Shown here: piece after piece, positions 9,720 through 17,973 of the stretch
Layout: each line of letters starts with the position of its first letter
Position numbering within the stretch: the stretch's first letter is position 1
Source: Thecamonas trahens ATCC 50062
Lineage: Eukaryota > Apusozoa > Apusomonadida > Apusomonadidae
DNA: 64,000 bases
Direction of reading: 5' to 3'
NCBI RefSeq assembly: GCF_000142905.1
Contig: NW_013657639.1
Location: forward strand, 208,976-272,975
Notes under the pieces: generated by a model
Told to the model about the DNA's origin: nothing
Database searches by the model: none
Seen by the model: the letters and a program-made list of their open reading frames with translations, nothing else
Program-made: the position numbers and the translations under genes

Positions 9720-10954
9720 CTACTGGGACGCCTCGGCCTCGGGCTTGACAAACATCGACTGCAACCAGACCCGATACATTGTCTGCTGCTTCTTACGGTT
9801 GACAATGAGCCGGCGGTCGTAGGTGTTGTTGACCACGGCAAAGCCGGCGGTCTCAAAGGCCTTGGCAAGCTCCTCCTTGGTGAAAAAGTAGACCTGTGTC
9901 GAGTCGCCGCGGACGTAGAAGTGGTCGTCGAGCTTGCGGCCCGGTTTGAACCGCAGCTGTGCAAGGTCATACCGCCCGTAGTCACGGATGATGAGCCGAC
10001 CGCCGGGCTTGACCACAGAGTACAGCTTGTCGAGCACCCCAGCGAGGTCGTCGGGCTTGATGGCCGAGAGCACAAAAATGAGCAGCACAAAGTCGACCGA
10101 GTTGGGCGCGAGGTGATCCACCGGTACCGGATCCTTGGCAATGTCCCACACAAATGCGTCGATCGAGCCCAGCGCCGCATAGTCGGGGTTCGACTTGAGC
10201 ACCTCAACCGCCGTCGGCGCAAAGTCGAAGCACTTGACGACCAGGTGATTCGGCGCCTGCCGCGCCAGCGGATACACCGATGCCCCCGTCCCGCATCCGA
10301 CTTCCAGCAGCACGTTCGGCCCGGCGCCCTCGGCCGGCGGCGCAACCAGAAAAGGAAACTCCAGATGGAGATAGTTGCGCTCCTTGAAGAACCGGCTTCC
10401 GTTCTTAGCGTAGAACACATCCCAGTGCTGCCCAGCATCATCATCCAGCGCCCGGATCTCTTCCTCTGACAGCGTCACCTCATCCGCCGCCACCTTGGCC
10501 TTGGCCTCAGCCAGCCGATCTTCATCCCACTCGACATCATCCCTGTCCCCCCACACACCCGCACACGCCATCCCCGACCGCCACGCCCACCGCATCCCCA
10601 ACCACCATCACCCATCGCCCATCACCCCCGCGCAGCCAGGTGAGTCTACACAACGCCACTCATCCACACACCATAGCGGTCCCTCTCCTCTCACTTTCCT
10701 TCCTCCATCTTTTCCTCCAAAGGCCATATCCGTCTCCGATGTCAATCCCGATACCCCCCCCCCCCCCTTCCACCCCTCTTCCCGCTCCGCCTCGTCTCCC
10801 CTGGGAGACCATCCATCCTCCCTCTCCCTCCCACACACACATACCAGGCATTCTGACTCAGCACCTTGTCGGGATTGTCGAGGAATCGCGCACGAAAGGC
10901 AGACGAGCGTGTCTCTGGGTCCATGAGGTCATTCTCTACCTTTGGGTCAGCCAT
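9720..10954 (-). CDS. METTL2: tRNA N3-methylcytidine methyltransferase, METTL2/TRM140 type
   Basis: A SAM-dependent methyltransferase predicted to form m3C at position 32 in the anticodon loop of tRNAs. Exons are complement(10845-10954) and complement(9720-10542), giving 310 aa. The phase-2 intron (GTATGT...ACAG) splits a Trp codon and restores SQNAWDDVEWDE, the family's N-terminal signature. Motif I is LLEVGCGTGAS. The C terminus holds HFYVRGDSTQVYFFT and KQQTMYRVW, characteristic of METTL2/8 and TRM140. The intron is G-rich on the sense strand, with a long G run near 10755-10769. The protein has no obvious mitochondrial leader, so a cytosolic form is likelier; that is inference. Confidence 0.9.
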
Positions 10955-11021
10955 GGTGAACAGGAGTGTGAGTGAGTGAGCTGTGAGCCATCGACAGTGT
11001 GTGTGTGTGTGTGGTGGGGGT

Positions 11022-11121
11022 NNNNNNNNNNNNNNNNNNNNNNNNNNNNNNNNNNNNNNNNNNNNNNNNNNNNNNNNNNNNNNNNNNNNNNNNNNNNNNN
11101 NNNNNNNNNNNNNNNNNNNNN
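11022..11121. other. Assembly gap (100 N)
   Basis: Exactly 100 N characters, a placeholder gap, sit between a (GT)n-rich flank (10998-11021) and the CATCATCTC repeat. The gap lies in the divergent interval 10955-11783 between METTL2 and the carboxylesterase, so promoter sequence of either gene may be missing. Confidence 0.95.
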
Positions 11122-11166
11122 ATCCCCTTTCCCACCCACATTGTCATCTCCATCATCCCCAACATG

Positions 11167-11612
11167 GGCCATCATCTCCATCATCTCCATCATCTCCATC
11201 ATCTCCATCATCTCCATCATCTCCATCATCTCCATCATCTCCATCATCTCCATCATCTCCATCATCTCCATCATCTCCATCATCTCCATCATCTCCATCA
11301 TCTCCATCATCTCCATCATCTCCATCATCTCCATCATCTCCATCATCTCCATCATCTCCATCATCTCCATCATCATCTCCATCATCTCCATCATCTCCAT
11401 CATCTCCATCATCTCCATCATCTCCATCATCTCCATCATCTCCATCATCTCCATCATCTCCATCATCTCCATCATCTCCATCATCATCATCTCCATCATC
11501 TCCATCATCAGCTCCATCATCTCCATCATCTCCATCATCTCCATCATCTCCATCATCAGCTCCATCATCTCCATCATCTCCATCATCTCCATCATCTCCA
11601 TCATCTCCATCA
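11167..11612. repeat. CATCATCTC nonanucleotide tandem array
   Basis: About 450 bp of near-perfect 9-bp units, with occasional 3-bp insertions (CATCATCAT) and two AGCTCC variants near 11508-11514 and 11556-11562. It reads open in several frames on both strands, giving artificial S-P-S, H-L-H, I-S-I and D-D-G polypeptides. I do not treat any of them as genes. Confidence 0.95.
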
Positions 11613-11783
11613 TCTCGCATCGTCCCCCGCTCCCCCAATTGCTGCACGCGCACATGTAGCAAGTCGTGTGACTTGCGGCATGCAAGCGGCAAGCCACCGC
11701 CACAGCCACAGCATACCTCACTCCACCACACTCCCCCCTCCTCCTTCTCCTCCTCCTCCTCCTACTCACCCACACACATAACC

Positions 11784-13540
11784 ATGTGCTTGGTTGCCTC
11801 TCTCATTGTCCTCACTCTCGTCATCTTTGCTACTGATGCTGCTGATTCGGCTACTGGTGGTGCCCCTCGGCGCTTCCCCATGACGGCACCTGCCTGGGAG
11901 AGAGACCACGCAGTGACTCACGTGGTGCCGACCACGACAGGCAAGCTCACTGGTGCTACCTACGTTCACAAGGAGACGGGCACTCGATCGGTGGTCTTTC
12001 TTGGTGTTCCCTTTGCCCAGCCGCCTGTAGGCTCGCTCCGCTGGCGGCCGCCAGTTCAGCTTCCGGCCGATGCGGCCGAGCATGACATTGATGCCACAGC
12101 TTTTGCTCCGTCTTGCGTCCAGCTGCCATCGACGGCTGTCCCGGCCCATGTTCAGTCGGAGGACTGCCTCTACATCAACCTCTACCTGCCCGAGGCAGCC
12201 CTGCTTGCCGCCGATCACTCGGCAGCTCAACGGCCTGTCCTCGAGTACATCTACGGCGGCTCGTTTGTCTCGGGCTCGTCCGCCAATCAGGACATCAACG
12301 GCCTCAACCTGACCCTCACAGATGCCGTGGTCGTCACCATGAACTACCGCCTCGGCCCGTTTGGCTTTCTCGCCACCCGCGCCTCGATGGCCCAAGAGGT
12401 GACAACCGGCAACTACGGCCTCCTTGACCAGGCTGCTGCAATGGAGTGGGTCGCCGCTAACGTGGCGGCCTTTGGCGGCGATCCGGCTGGCATTACTCTC
12501 TTTGGTGAGTCGGCAGGCGCCATCTCCGTCTGCTTCCATCTCGTGTGGCACAAGCACCGCGAGTCTTCCCTCTTTGCCCGCGCCATCATGCAGTCGCCCG
12601 ACTGTGACGCCGGCACCCCGCTCGATGACGCCCTTGCCCAAGGCGACGCCTTTGCGCTCGCCACAGGCTGCGCCCATCTCCGCAACCAGCCCCCGCCCAG
12701 CTGGCCTGCTTCCGCGAGCTCTCAGCTCAAACCGTTCTCCATGCCCTCCCGCTGCAGGCCTTTGGCGAGACCACCGGCGCCTCGTACGGCGGCGTCATCG
12801 ACGGCATGATCGTGACCGGCAAGCCGAATGAGGTCCTTGCCCGTGACGGTGTTGAGCCTGATGTCCCAGTCGTCGCCGGCACTTGCGCGCAGTCGTGCAC
12901 TCTCTTTGTCATGCCCAACGCTACTCAGCGAAACATGTCCAACAACACGCTCGTCGCCCGCCTCTCTGCGCTCTGGCCGCCGGCCGCCGTCACCCAGATC
13001 CTCGATGCCTATCCGCTCTCGGCCTACCAGCTTGTGCCACCAGCATCGGCTTGGGCCCACATGCTCTCCGACTATGTATTCCATTGCCCGACGAGGACAA
13101 CGGCATCCTTGCTCGCCGCAGGCTCGGCGCGTACCCATCTCTACGTCTACGACCACCCGCCGCACTGCGATCACTACCCGCGTGACCTGCACAAGTACAT
13201 GGGCGCATATCACTACGCCGACGTGCCGGCCACCTTTGGCTCGCCGCCGCTGCATCCGCCCGAGCCGTGCGCATGGTCGGCCGCCGACGCCGCCGTCTCG
13301 GCCACCATCCAGCAGCTCTGGCATAACTTTGCCCTCGGGAAGCCCATGGCGACGGCGTGGCCGGCCTACGACACCTCCTCGCGCCCAGTCTACTTTATCG
13401 CCGCAAACTCGCAACTTGGCCACAACTACGAAGAGCGCCAGTGTGCGCTGTGGGACTCGCTCGCCCCGCCGGCCGGCCACAGCTCGCACGCTAGTGCCCG
13501 TGCCGCCCTCCGTGCCGCCCTTGAGACTGCCGTGCACTAG
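11784..13540 (+). CDS. Secreted type-B carboxylesterase (one apparent frame break)
   Basis: A serine hydrolase of the carboxylesterase/cholinesterase family, 585 aa if one C is added to the C run at 12690-12694. The upstream frame ends falsely after ATGCAHLRNQ, while the downstream frame continues AQLACFREL, the expected family segment. A signal peptide covers residues 1 to about 22 (ASLIVLTLVIFA). FLGVPFAQPPVGSLRW and EDCLYINLYLP are the family's N-terminal blocks. The nucleophile lies in FGESAGAIS near residue 240, and the catalytic His is likely the one in AYHYADVPATFG. The gene converges on the next minus-strand gene and the two stop codons share the palindrome CTAG. The natural substrate is not predictable. 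No GPI signal is evident. Confidence 0.85.
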
Positions 13541-14766
13541 CACATGTCGTCGAGTTGGAGACCAAGACCGAGTGCCAAATTACCGTTCTCGCCGCCGTAG
13601 GTGAGGACGCAAGCAAACGAAAACGCCCCCGAGCCATACAGCAGCGAGAGCGCGAGTGAGTCGCCGTCGAGGCGGACTCGCACAATCGACGACTGCGAGA
13701 CCCGATACGCCATGGCGTACCGCGCCAGCAGCCGCGAGTTGGCCAGTGCCATATCGATGGCCAGCACCGTGTTGCGGCCGGGCCACTGTGCGAGCGTCAC
13801 CCCAATCTTCGAGCCCTTGGCCTGCGAGTAGAGCGTAACCACCGCGTCGTCGTCCATCACCTCCATCTTAACGTCGACCCACTTGACCGCCCGCTTGCTC
13901 AGCGAGTAACCGACCGAGGCGCCAACGCACGCCGCTGCCGAGAGTGGCAACACAATGTCGGCGCCAACCTCGGGCCCACGCCGAGAGAGGATCGCCAGCG
14001 CCGTCCCGTGCGCCCCGTCCCGGAACCACGGCACCGCGGTCTCGGCCACCACTTTGACCGAGTGCCGCGAGACTCGCCGGATGCGGTGGCCCTTGGACGA
14101 GAGCCGCCGGTGGAGGTAAAATACCACTTGCGCTGAAACACTCGTCTCGGCCACGCCCCATGGCTCGCTCACCACCCGCTTCACGCTCATCTTGACGTCG
14201 TCGGTCGCGGCCGAGCCCATCCGCGCCATGGCGTAGAGTCCAAGCTCCTTGTTCATCACTCGCAGCCAAGAGTCGTAGTAGATTCGCGAGCCATCCAGTG
14301 CGTAGCTCACTCCAGATGCGCTGCGTGACGCCGAGGCGAAGCGGGTCAGCCCCGCCAGCACCCACTGTCCGTCGCCCTTGCCGCCCGACGAGCCGCCCGC
14401 TCCTCTCGCCTCACCGGAGGCGCCACCTCCTGCATCACTCCCATCGGCCTCGCCATGCCGCAACCACAGCCCCAGTGGAGTCCAAAACTCAAGCGCAACA
14501 CCACGGGTAAAGCCCTTGAACAGAAACGAGGCCGCCGACGAGAACTCGGACCACTTACGCGGCTGGCGCTGCCATTGTGATCGGTCGGTGGAGGTAAAGT
14601 GGCTCCGCTGCCGTGCGCGTCCAGCTCCAGCCCCAACCCCAGCTCCAGCTCCAGCTCCAGTCCCAGCCCCAGTCCCAGCCCCAGCCCCAGCCCCTGTCCG
14701 ATCGCTCCTTCCTGTCCCACGTGTCCACCTTTGGCTGTTGCTCGAGCGACCAGCTGCCGTCGCCAT
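13537..14766 (-). CDS. Hypothetical protein, beta-rich C-terminal region
   Basis: A 409-aa open frame from the ATG at 14764-14766. An in-frame stop a few codons upstream supports this start. Residues about 25-50 are a Gly-Ala-Gly-Thr low-complexity run encoded by a CCAGCC-type repeat, so indels could change the frame there. A Gly/Ser-rich linker follows. The C-terminal two thirds alternate hydrophobic and polar residues in short strand-like blocks and end NLALGLGLQLDDMC. I recognise no family. A beta-barrel or beta-sandwich is possible, but this is inference from the strand pattern only. Its stop codon overlaps that of the carboxylesterase. Confidence 0.55.
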   Translation of the reverse strand: MATAAGRSSNSQRWTRGTGRSDRTGAGAGAGTGAGTGAGAGAGVGAGAGRARQRSHFTSTDRSQWQRQPRKWSEFSSAASFLFKGFTRGVALEFWTPLGLWLRHGEADGSDAGGGASGEARGAGGSSGGKGDGQWVLAGLTRFASASRSASGVSYALDGSRIYYDSWLRVMNKELGLYAMARMGSAATDDVKMSVKRVVSEPWGVAETSVSAQVVFYLHRRLSSKGHRIRRVSRHSVKVVAETAVPWFRDGAHGTALAILSRRGPEVGADIVLPLSAAACVGASVGYSLSKRAVKWVDVKMEVMDDDAVVTLYSQAKGSKIGVTLAQWPGRNTVLAIDMALANSRLLARYAMAYRVSQSSIVRVRLDGDSLALSLLYGSGAFSFACVLTYGGENGNLALGLGLQLDDMC

Positions 14767-14802
14767 TACGTCCGCTCAGACCTCCGCCTGCCACCTCGCT
14801 CT

Positions 14803-14861
14803 CGCTCTCGCTCTCGCTCTCGCTCTCGCTCTCACTCTCACTCTCGCTCTCGCTCTCGGCT
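14803..14861. repeat. (CTCTCG)n hexanucleotide repeat
   Basis: A roughly 60-bp run of CTCTCG units with two CTCTCA variants. It lies in the 315-bp interval (14767-15081) between two minus-strand genes. The rest of that interval is C-rich (long CCCC runs near 15005-15060), and I see no gene in it. Confidence 0.9.
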
Positions 14862-15081
14862 CTAGTCACGGCTGCTCCCGCACCTCCTTGCTGACTATGA
14901 CTCTTGCGAAGCAGAGCAAGACTCGAGGTTGATGGCGTCTCGGAGAGGAGTGCTTCGACCTCAGCTCGTCGCCAGCCCGTGCCCGCTCGTCGGCTCACGG
15001 GCTCGCCCCCCTCACCCCTCACCCCCGCCCCGCCCCTCACCCCCCGCCCCCCCCTTCCGCCCCGTGCTCAACGGTTGTTGT

Positions 15082-17457
15082 TCAATCAGATTTGATCCGC
15101 GGAATCGAAGACGACTCGAGGACGATCGGCTGGGTGGGATGGACAAAGGTGATGCCCAAGTCGATGAGAATCTCTTGCAGCTTGAGGAGAAGACGCGACT
15201 TGGGGACGAGGAATCGGGCCGGCCTCTGCCAGGAGACGCCGAGGAGGCCGATCCACACATTGAGTGTGAGCTTGTTGGCCGAGTTCTCGATCGAGTCGAC
15301 CCAAACCATAAAGTTGTCGGTGTTCCACGGCGCCGAGTTGTCGTCAAAGAAGAAGCGGAGGACCCGGGCCTCGATGTCGGCGACCTGCTGGGCCGTCACG
15401 TGCGAGTCCATGTTGATGGTCGCGTTGATGGCGTAGTCCTTCGACCGCTTGTACGAGGTGAGCACAGAGGTGAACAGCATCGAGTTGGGGATGATAAACT
15501 GCCGCCCGTCCGGAGAGTGGGCTTCGGTCGTGAACAGGTAGATCGAGTCCACAATGAGCGTCGGGTAGCCTTCGAGCGTGAACCGATCGCCGGTGAAAAA
15601 CGGCCGAACCACAAAGATGTACAGGAATGACTGCCACGCCGCCTGCGCTGACGAGCCAAAGATAAACGCGAGACCGAGGAGGAGCGGGAGAAGGACCTGG
15701 AGGACGTCAACTCCGAGGAACGAGAGGATGAAGAAAAAGACTAGTGACCAGAAGAGCGCTCCGGTAAAGGCGTGCAGGACCGAGGCAACCTGCCCGCGGT
15801 CGCGCAGCATGCGGTACGTCGTCTCGCGCGACTGGAAAATGTCAAAGATGGTCGAGACCGCAAGGTCGTAGTCGACCTCGAGCGTTGCCAGGTTGATCCG
15901 TCGCGACGCCGCGAACATCGACATGGCCCGCACCGCATCCGGATGGTCCATCACCCGCTCCAAGTCCGCGAGGTTGAAGTAGCCCTTGTCGTTGCGGTCG
16001 AGATTCTCCATCAAGTCCGCCGCCCGCACAGCCGACGCCTGCCGCTTCTCACCCTCGGAGAAGAGATGCAAATCGTCCGAGAGGACCTGCCCGAGCAGCG
16101 CCCGCATCGTTTTGTGCAGGTCGTGGGTGTGCGGCGGCATGACCGGCGTCATCCACTTTTCCTTGGCCCTCTTGCAGCATGTTGTCAGCTTGCACACAAT
16201 CTCTTCGTTCTTGACGTGCTGCTCGAGCTCTGCGCCAAACAACTCAAAGTGAATGTGCTCGAGGTACACGCGCTCGATGGCAAACTTGATGAGGTGGGCG
16301 AGAAAGACAAAGAGCACCATCAGCTGAATGTCCACAAGCAGCGTTCGGAGCCGCGCCTCAGTGCCCGAGTCGACAACCGTGGGCGTGACAATGAGGAGCG
16401 TGATGGCCCAGCAGACTGAGGTCAGATCAAGCTGTGCGCCCTCAAAGAGGTAGAAGGTAAACGTGAGGTAGAACCGCGGCTTGAGCACGTTGTAGGTCAC
16501 CGTGATGAGGAGCCGCATGACCACCCAGCCGGCGAGTGCCGCCGACCAGAACCACATGCCGTGCTCGAGCGGAAGCGCGTACGCCTGCTCGTGTGCTGGC
16601 GTTAGCGCCACCACCAGGCCGGCGAGCGCAAACGCAATCGATGCAAACGTCGCCAGCGCTGCCAGCGGCACCGAGAGGAACGCCCGGATAAAGCCGGGCG
16701 TGAACATCTGTGTCTCCATCGGCATGATGAGCGGAATGCCGAGCATCGGCGTTCGCTTAACCCGGTCATGCTTGCGGATCATTCGCCGGTCGCGCGGGAG
16801 GAGCTCGGCCCACGCGTCCGGCGGCGGCAGCGGCGGCGGCGGCGGCGGCGGAATAGGCGGAGCGGGTGTTGGGAGCGGCGCGTTCGCTGAGGTCGGCGAG
16901 ATCGGCTGCGCCCCCTGCGATGAGGCTGGCTGCGCGACATCAGCCGAAGTCATCGATTCCGACGACATTCCCCGCGCCCGCGTCCGAATCGCCTGCACCG
17001 CCGTCGTGCCCGAGATCGACGCGTTGAGGTCGGTAGCATAGCGGTAGCTGGCATTGGCTTTGCGCCGGTTGCGGAGCATGGCCTCAGCGATGGTGTTTGC
17101 CGCACCACCGACCGCTGCCGCCGCCGCTGCCGCATCATGCGCATTGACACGGACTTGCAGGTCCGGCGAGCTCGCTCCTGCTGGCCCCGCCGCCCGAGCC
17201 GCCAGCTCCGACTCGACCCCGGCCTCGGCTTCGCCGTCCCATGAGCCATAGATCGATGAGTAGTCCTCAATGTCCTCCGTCTCAGCCGATGGCAATATTT
17301 GCAGCTCGTTGTCGTGGTGGCTGTCTCCAGGTGGTGCCGCTTGCACAGCTGTCAGCTGTGCCTCGGATACGGCCTGCGGTCTACCCCAACGCTGTCTTTG
17401 CCCGCGCCCACGTTGCCTACTACGGCTGCTCGCTGGCCGACGCGGAGTTCGTGACAT
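15082..17457 (-). CDS. MscS-family mechanosensitive channel, paralog 1
   Basis: A eukaryotic MscS-like channel (plant MSL10 / fungal Msy type) that would release ions on membrane tension. The frame from the ATG at 17455-17457 gives 791 aa. The first 200 residues are disordered, with a proline run, ending in a DAWAELLPRDRR...RTPMLGIPL block shared with its paralogs. Four hydrophobic segments follow. Then comes an EF-hand-like loop (LDRNDKGYFNLADLE, about residue 490). After two more membrane segments, the pore-lining helix and beta domain are GLAFIFGSSAQAAW and VVRPFFTGDRFTLEGYP. The EF loop lacks a canonical residue at position 12, so Ca2+ binding is uncertain. It lies downstream of the selenocysteine tRNA on the same strand, probably with no functional link. 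Confidence 0.88.
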   Translation of the reverse strand: MSRTPRRPASSRSRQRGRGQRQRWGRPQAVSEAQLTAVQAAPPGDSHHDNELQILPSAETEDIEDYSSIYGSWDGEAEAGVESELAARAAGPAGASSPDLQVRVNAHDAAAAAAAVGGAANTIAEAMLRNRRKANASYRYATDLNASISGTTAVQAIRTRARGMSSESMTSADVAQPASSQGAQPISPTSANAPLPTPAPPIPPPPPPPLPPPDAWAELLPRDRRMIRKHDRVKRTPMLGIPLIMPMETQMFTPGFIRAFLSVPLAALATFASIAFALAGLVVALTPAHEQAYALPLEHGMWFWSAALAGWVVMRLLITVTYNVLKPRFYLTFTFYLFEGAQLDLTSVCWAITLLIVTPTVVDSGTEARLRTLLVDIQLMVLFVFLAHLIKFAIERVYLEHIHFELFGAELEQHVKNEEIVCKLTTCCKRAKEKWMTPVMPPHTHDLHKTMRALLGQVLSDDLHLFSEGEKRQASAVRAADLMENLDRNDKGYFNLADLERVMDHPDAVRAMSMFAASRRINLATLEVDYDLAVSTIFDIFQSRETTYRMLRDRGQVASVLHAFTGALFWSLVFFFILSFLGVDVLQVLLPLLLGLAFIFGSSAQAAWQSFLYIFVVRPFFTGDRFTLEGYPTLIVDSIYLFTTEAHSPDGRQFIIPNSMLFTSVLTSYKRSKDYAINATINMDSHVTAQQVADIEARVLRFFFDDNSAPWNTDNFMVWVDSIENSANKLTLNVWIGLLGVSWQRPARFLVPKSRLLLKLQEILIDLGITFVHPTQPIVLESSSIPRIKSD

Positions 17458-17753
17458 ATAGCTACTCAGAGAGAAACGTTGGCGTGCTGGTACAAGTCGT
17501 CAAGCTACGCAGAGAGTGGTGGAGATGGGGAGGAGGGGAGGACTTGTCATGGTGACGGGATGAGGAGCCCAGGACACAATGACAAAAAAAAAGCGGTACA
17601 GATAAAGGATGATTGAAAGTAGAACAGGTCGGGGAGGCGGTGAGCAGTGGAAGAGTGGAGATGGCGACGGGTGAGAGTGAAGGGAAACGGGGGGAGAGGG
17701 AATGAGGCGATGCGCGCAGCAAGAGATGGTGTGACGCTGATAAGAAGGTGTAC

Positions 17754-17761
17754 AAAAAAAA
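17754..17761 (-). terminator. Pol III terminator (T8)
   Basis: Eight T residues on the minus strand begin seven nucleotides after the tRNA-Sec discriminator base. This is a canonical RNA polymerase III stop. It supports the strand and 3' end assigned to the tRNA. Confidence 0.85.
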
Positions 17762-17767
17762 GAGAAA

Positions 17768-17854
17768 CGCAGTCAAGGAGGAGTCGAACCCCTCTCAATT
17801 TCTCGAGCTACGGGTTTGAAGCCCGCATCGACCACCGGGCCGAATCATGACTGC
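17768..17854 (-). tRNA. trnU(UCA): tRNA-Sec (anticodon UCA)
   Basis: The 87-nt minus-strand sequence folds as a eukaryotic selenocysteine tRNA. The acceptor ends are GCAGTCA and TGACTGC with discriminator G. The D arm is a 6-bp stem (TCGGCC/GGTCGA) with the 4-nt loop CGGT, a tRNA-Sec hallmark. The anticodon loop is CTTCAAA, with anticodon TCA at 17817-17819. The variable arm has about 5 bp closed by a GAAA tetraloop. The T arm loop is TTCGACT on a 4-bp stem, with the long acceptor typical of Sec tRNAs. The block TGCGGGCTTCAAACCCGTAG differs from the vertebrate form only by a compensated base pair. A T8 Pol III terminator follows. It implies that UGA is recoded in this organism, with SECIS-bearing genes elsewhere. 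Confidence 0.95.
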
Positions 17855-17973
17855 AAAGAGGAACAGTTTCCGCAGCAGACTTTGACGGCCACAGCTCGGC
17901 CGCGCACTCTACACCAAAACATGACTGATCGCCCAGACGTGGCGACAATCGATGATGGTGTGTGGACTGTGGT

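Noticed and set aside
10976-12809. Open frames running through the N gap and the CATCATCTC array into the esterase
   Set aside because: N codons and simple repeats have no stops by construction. The esterase has its own ATG and signal peptide at 11784.
14555-15040. Minus-strand frame with a (Ser-Glu)n run upstream of the gene at 14766
   Set aside because: It lacks an ATG before its final residues and is driven by the CTCTCG repeat. It could be an N-terminal extension only if an indel exists in the repeat, which I cannot show.
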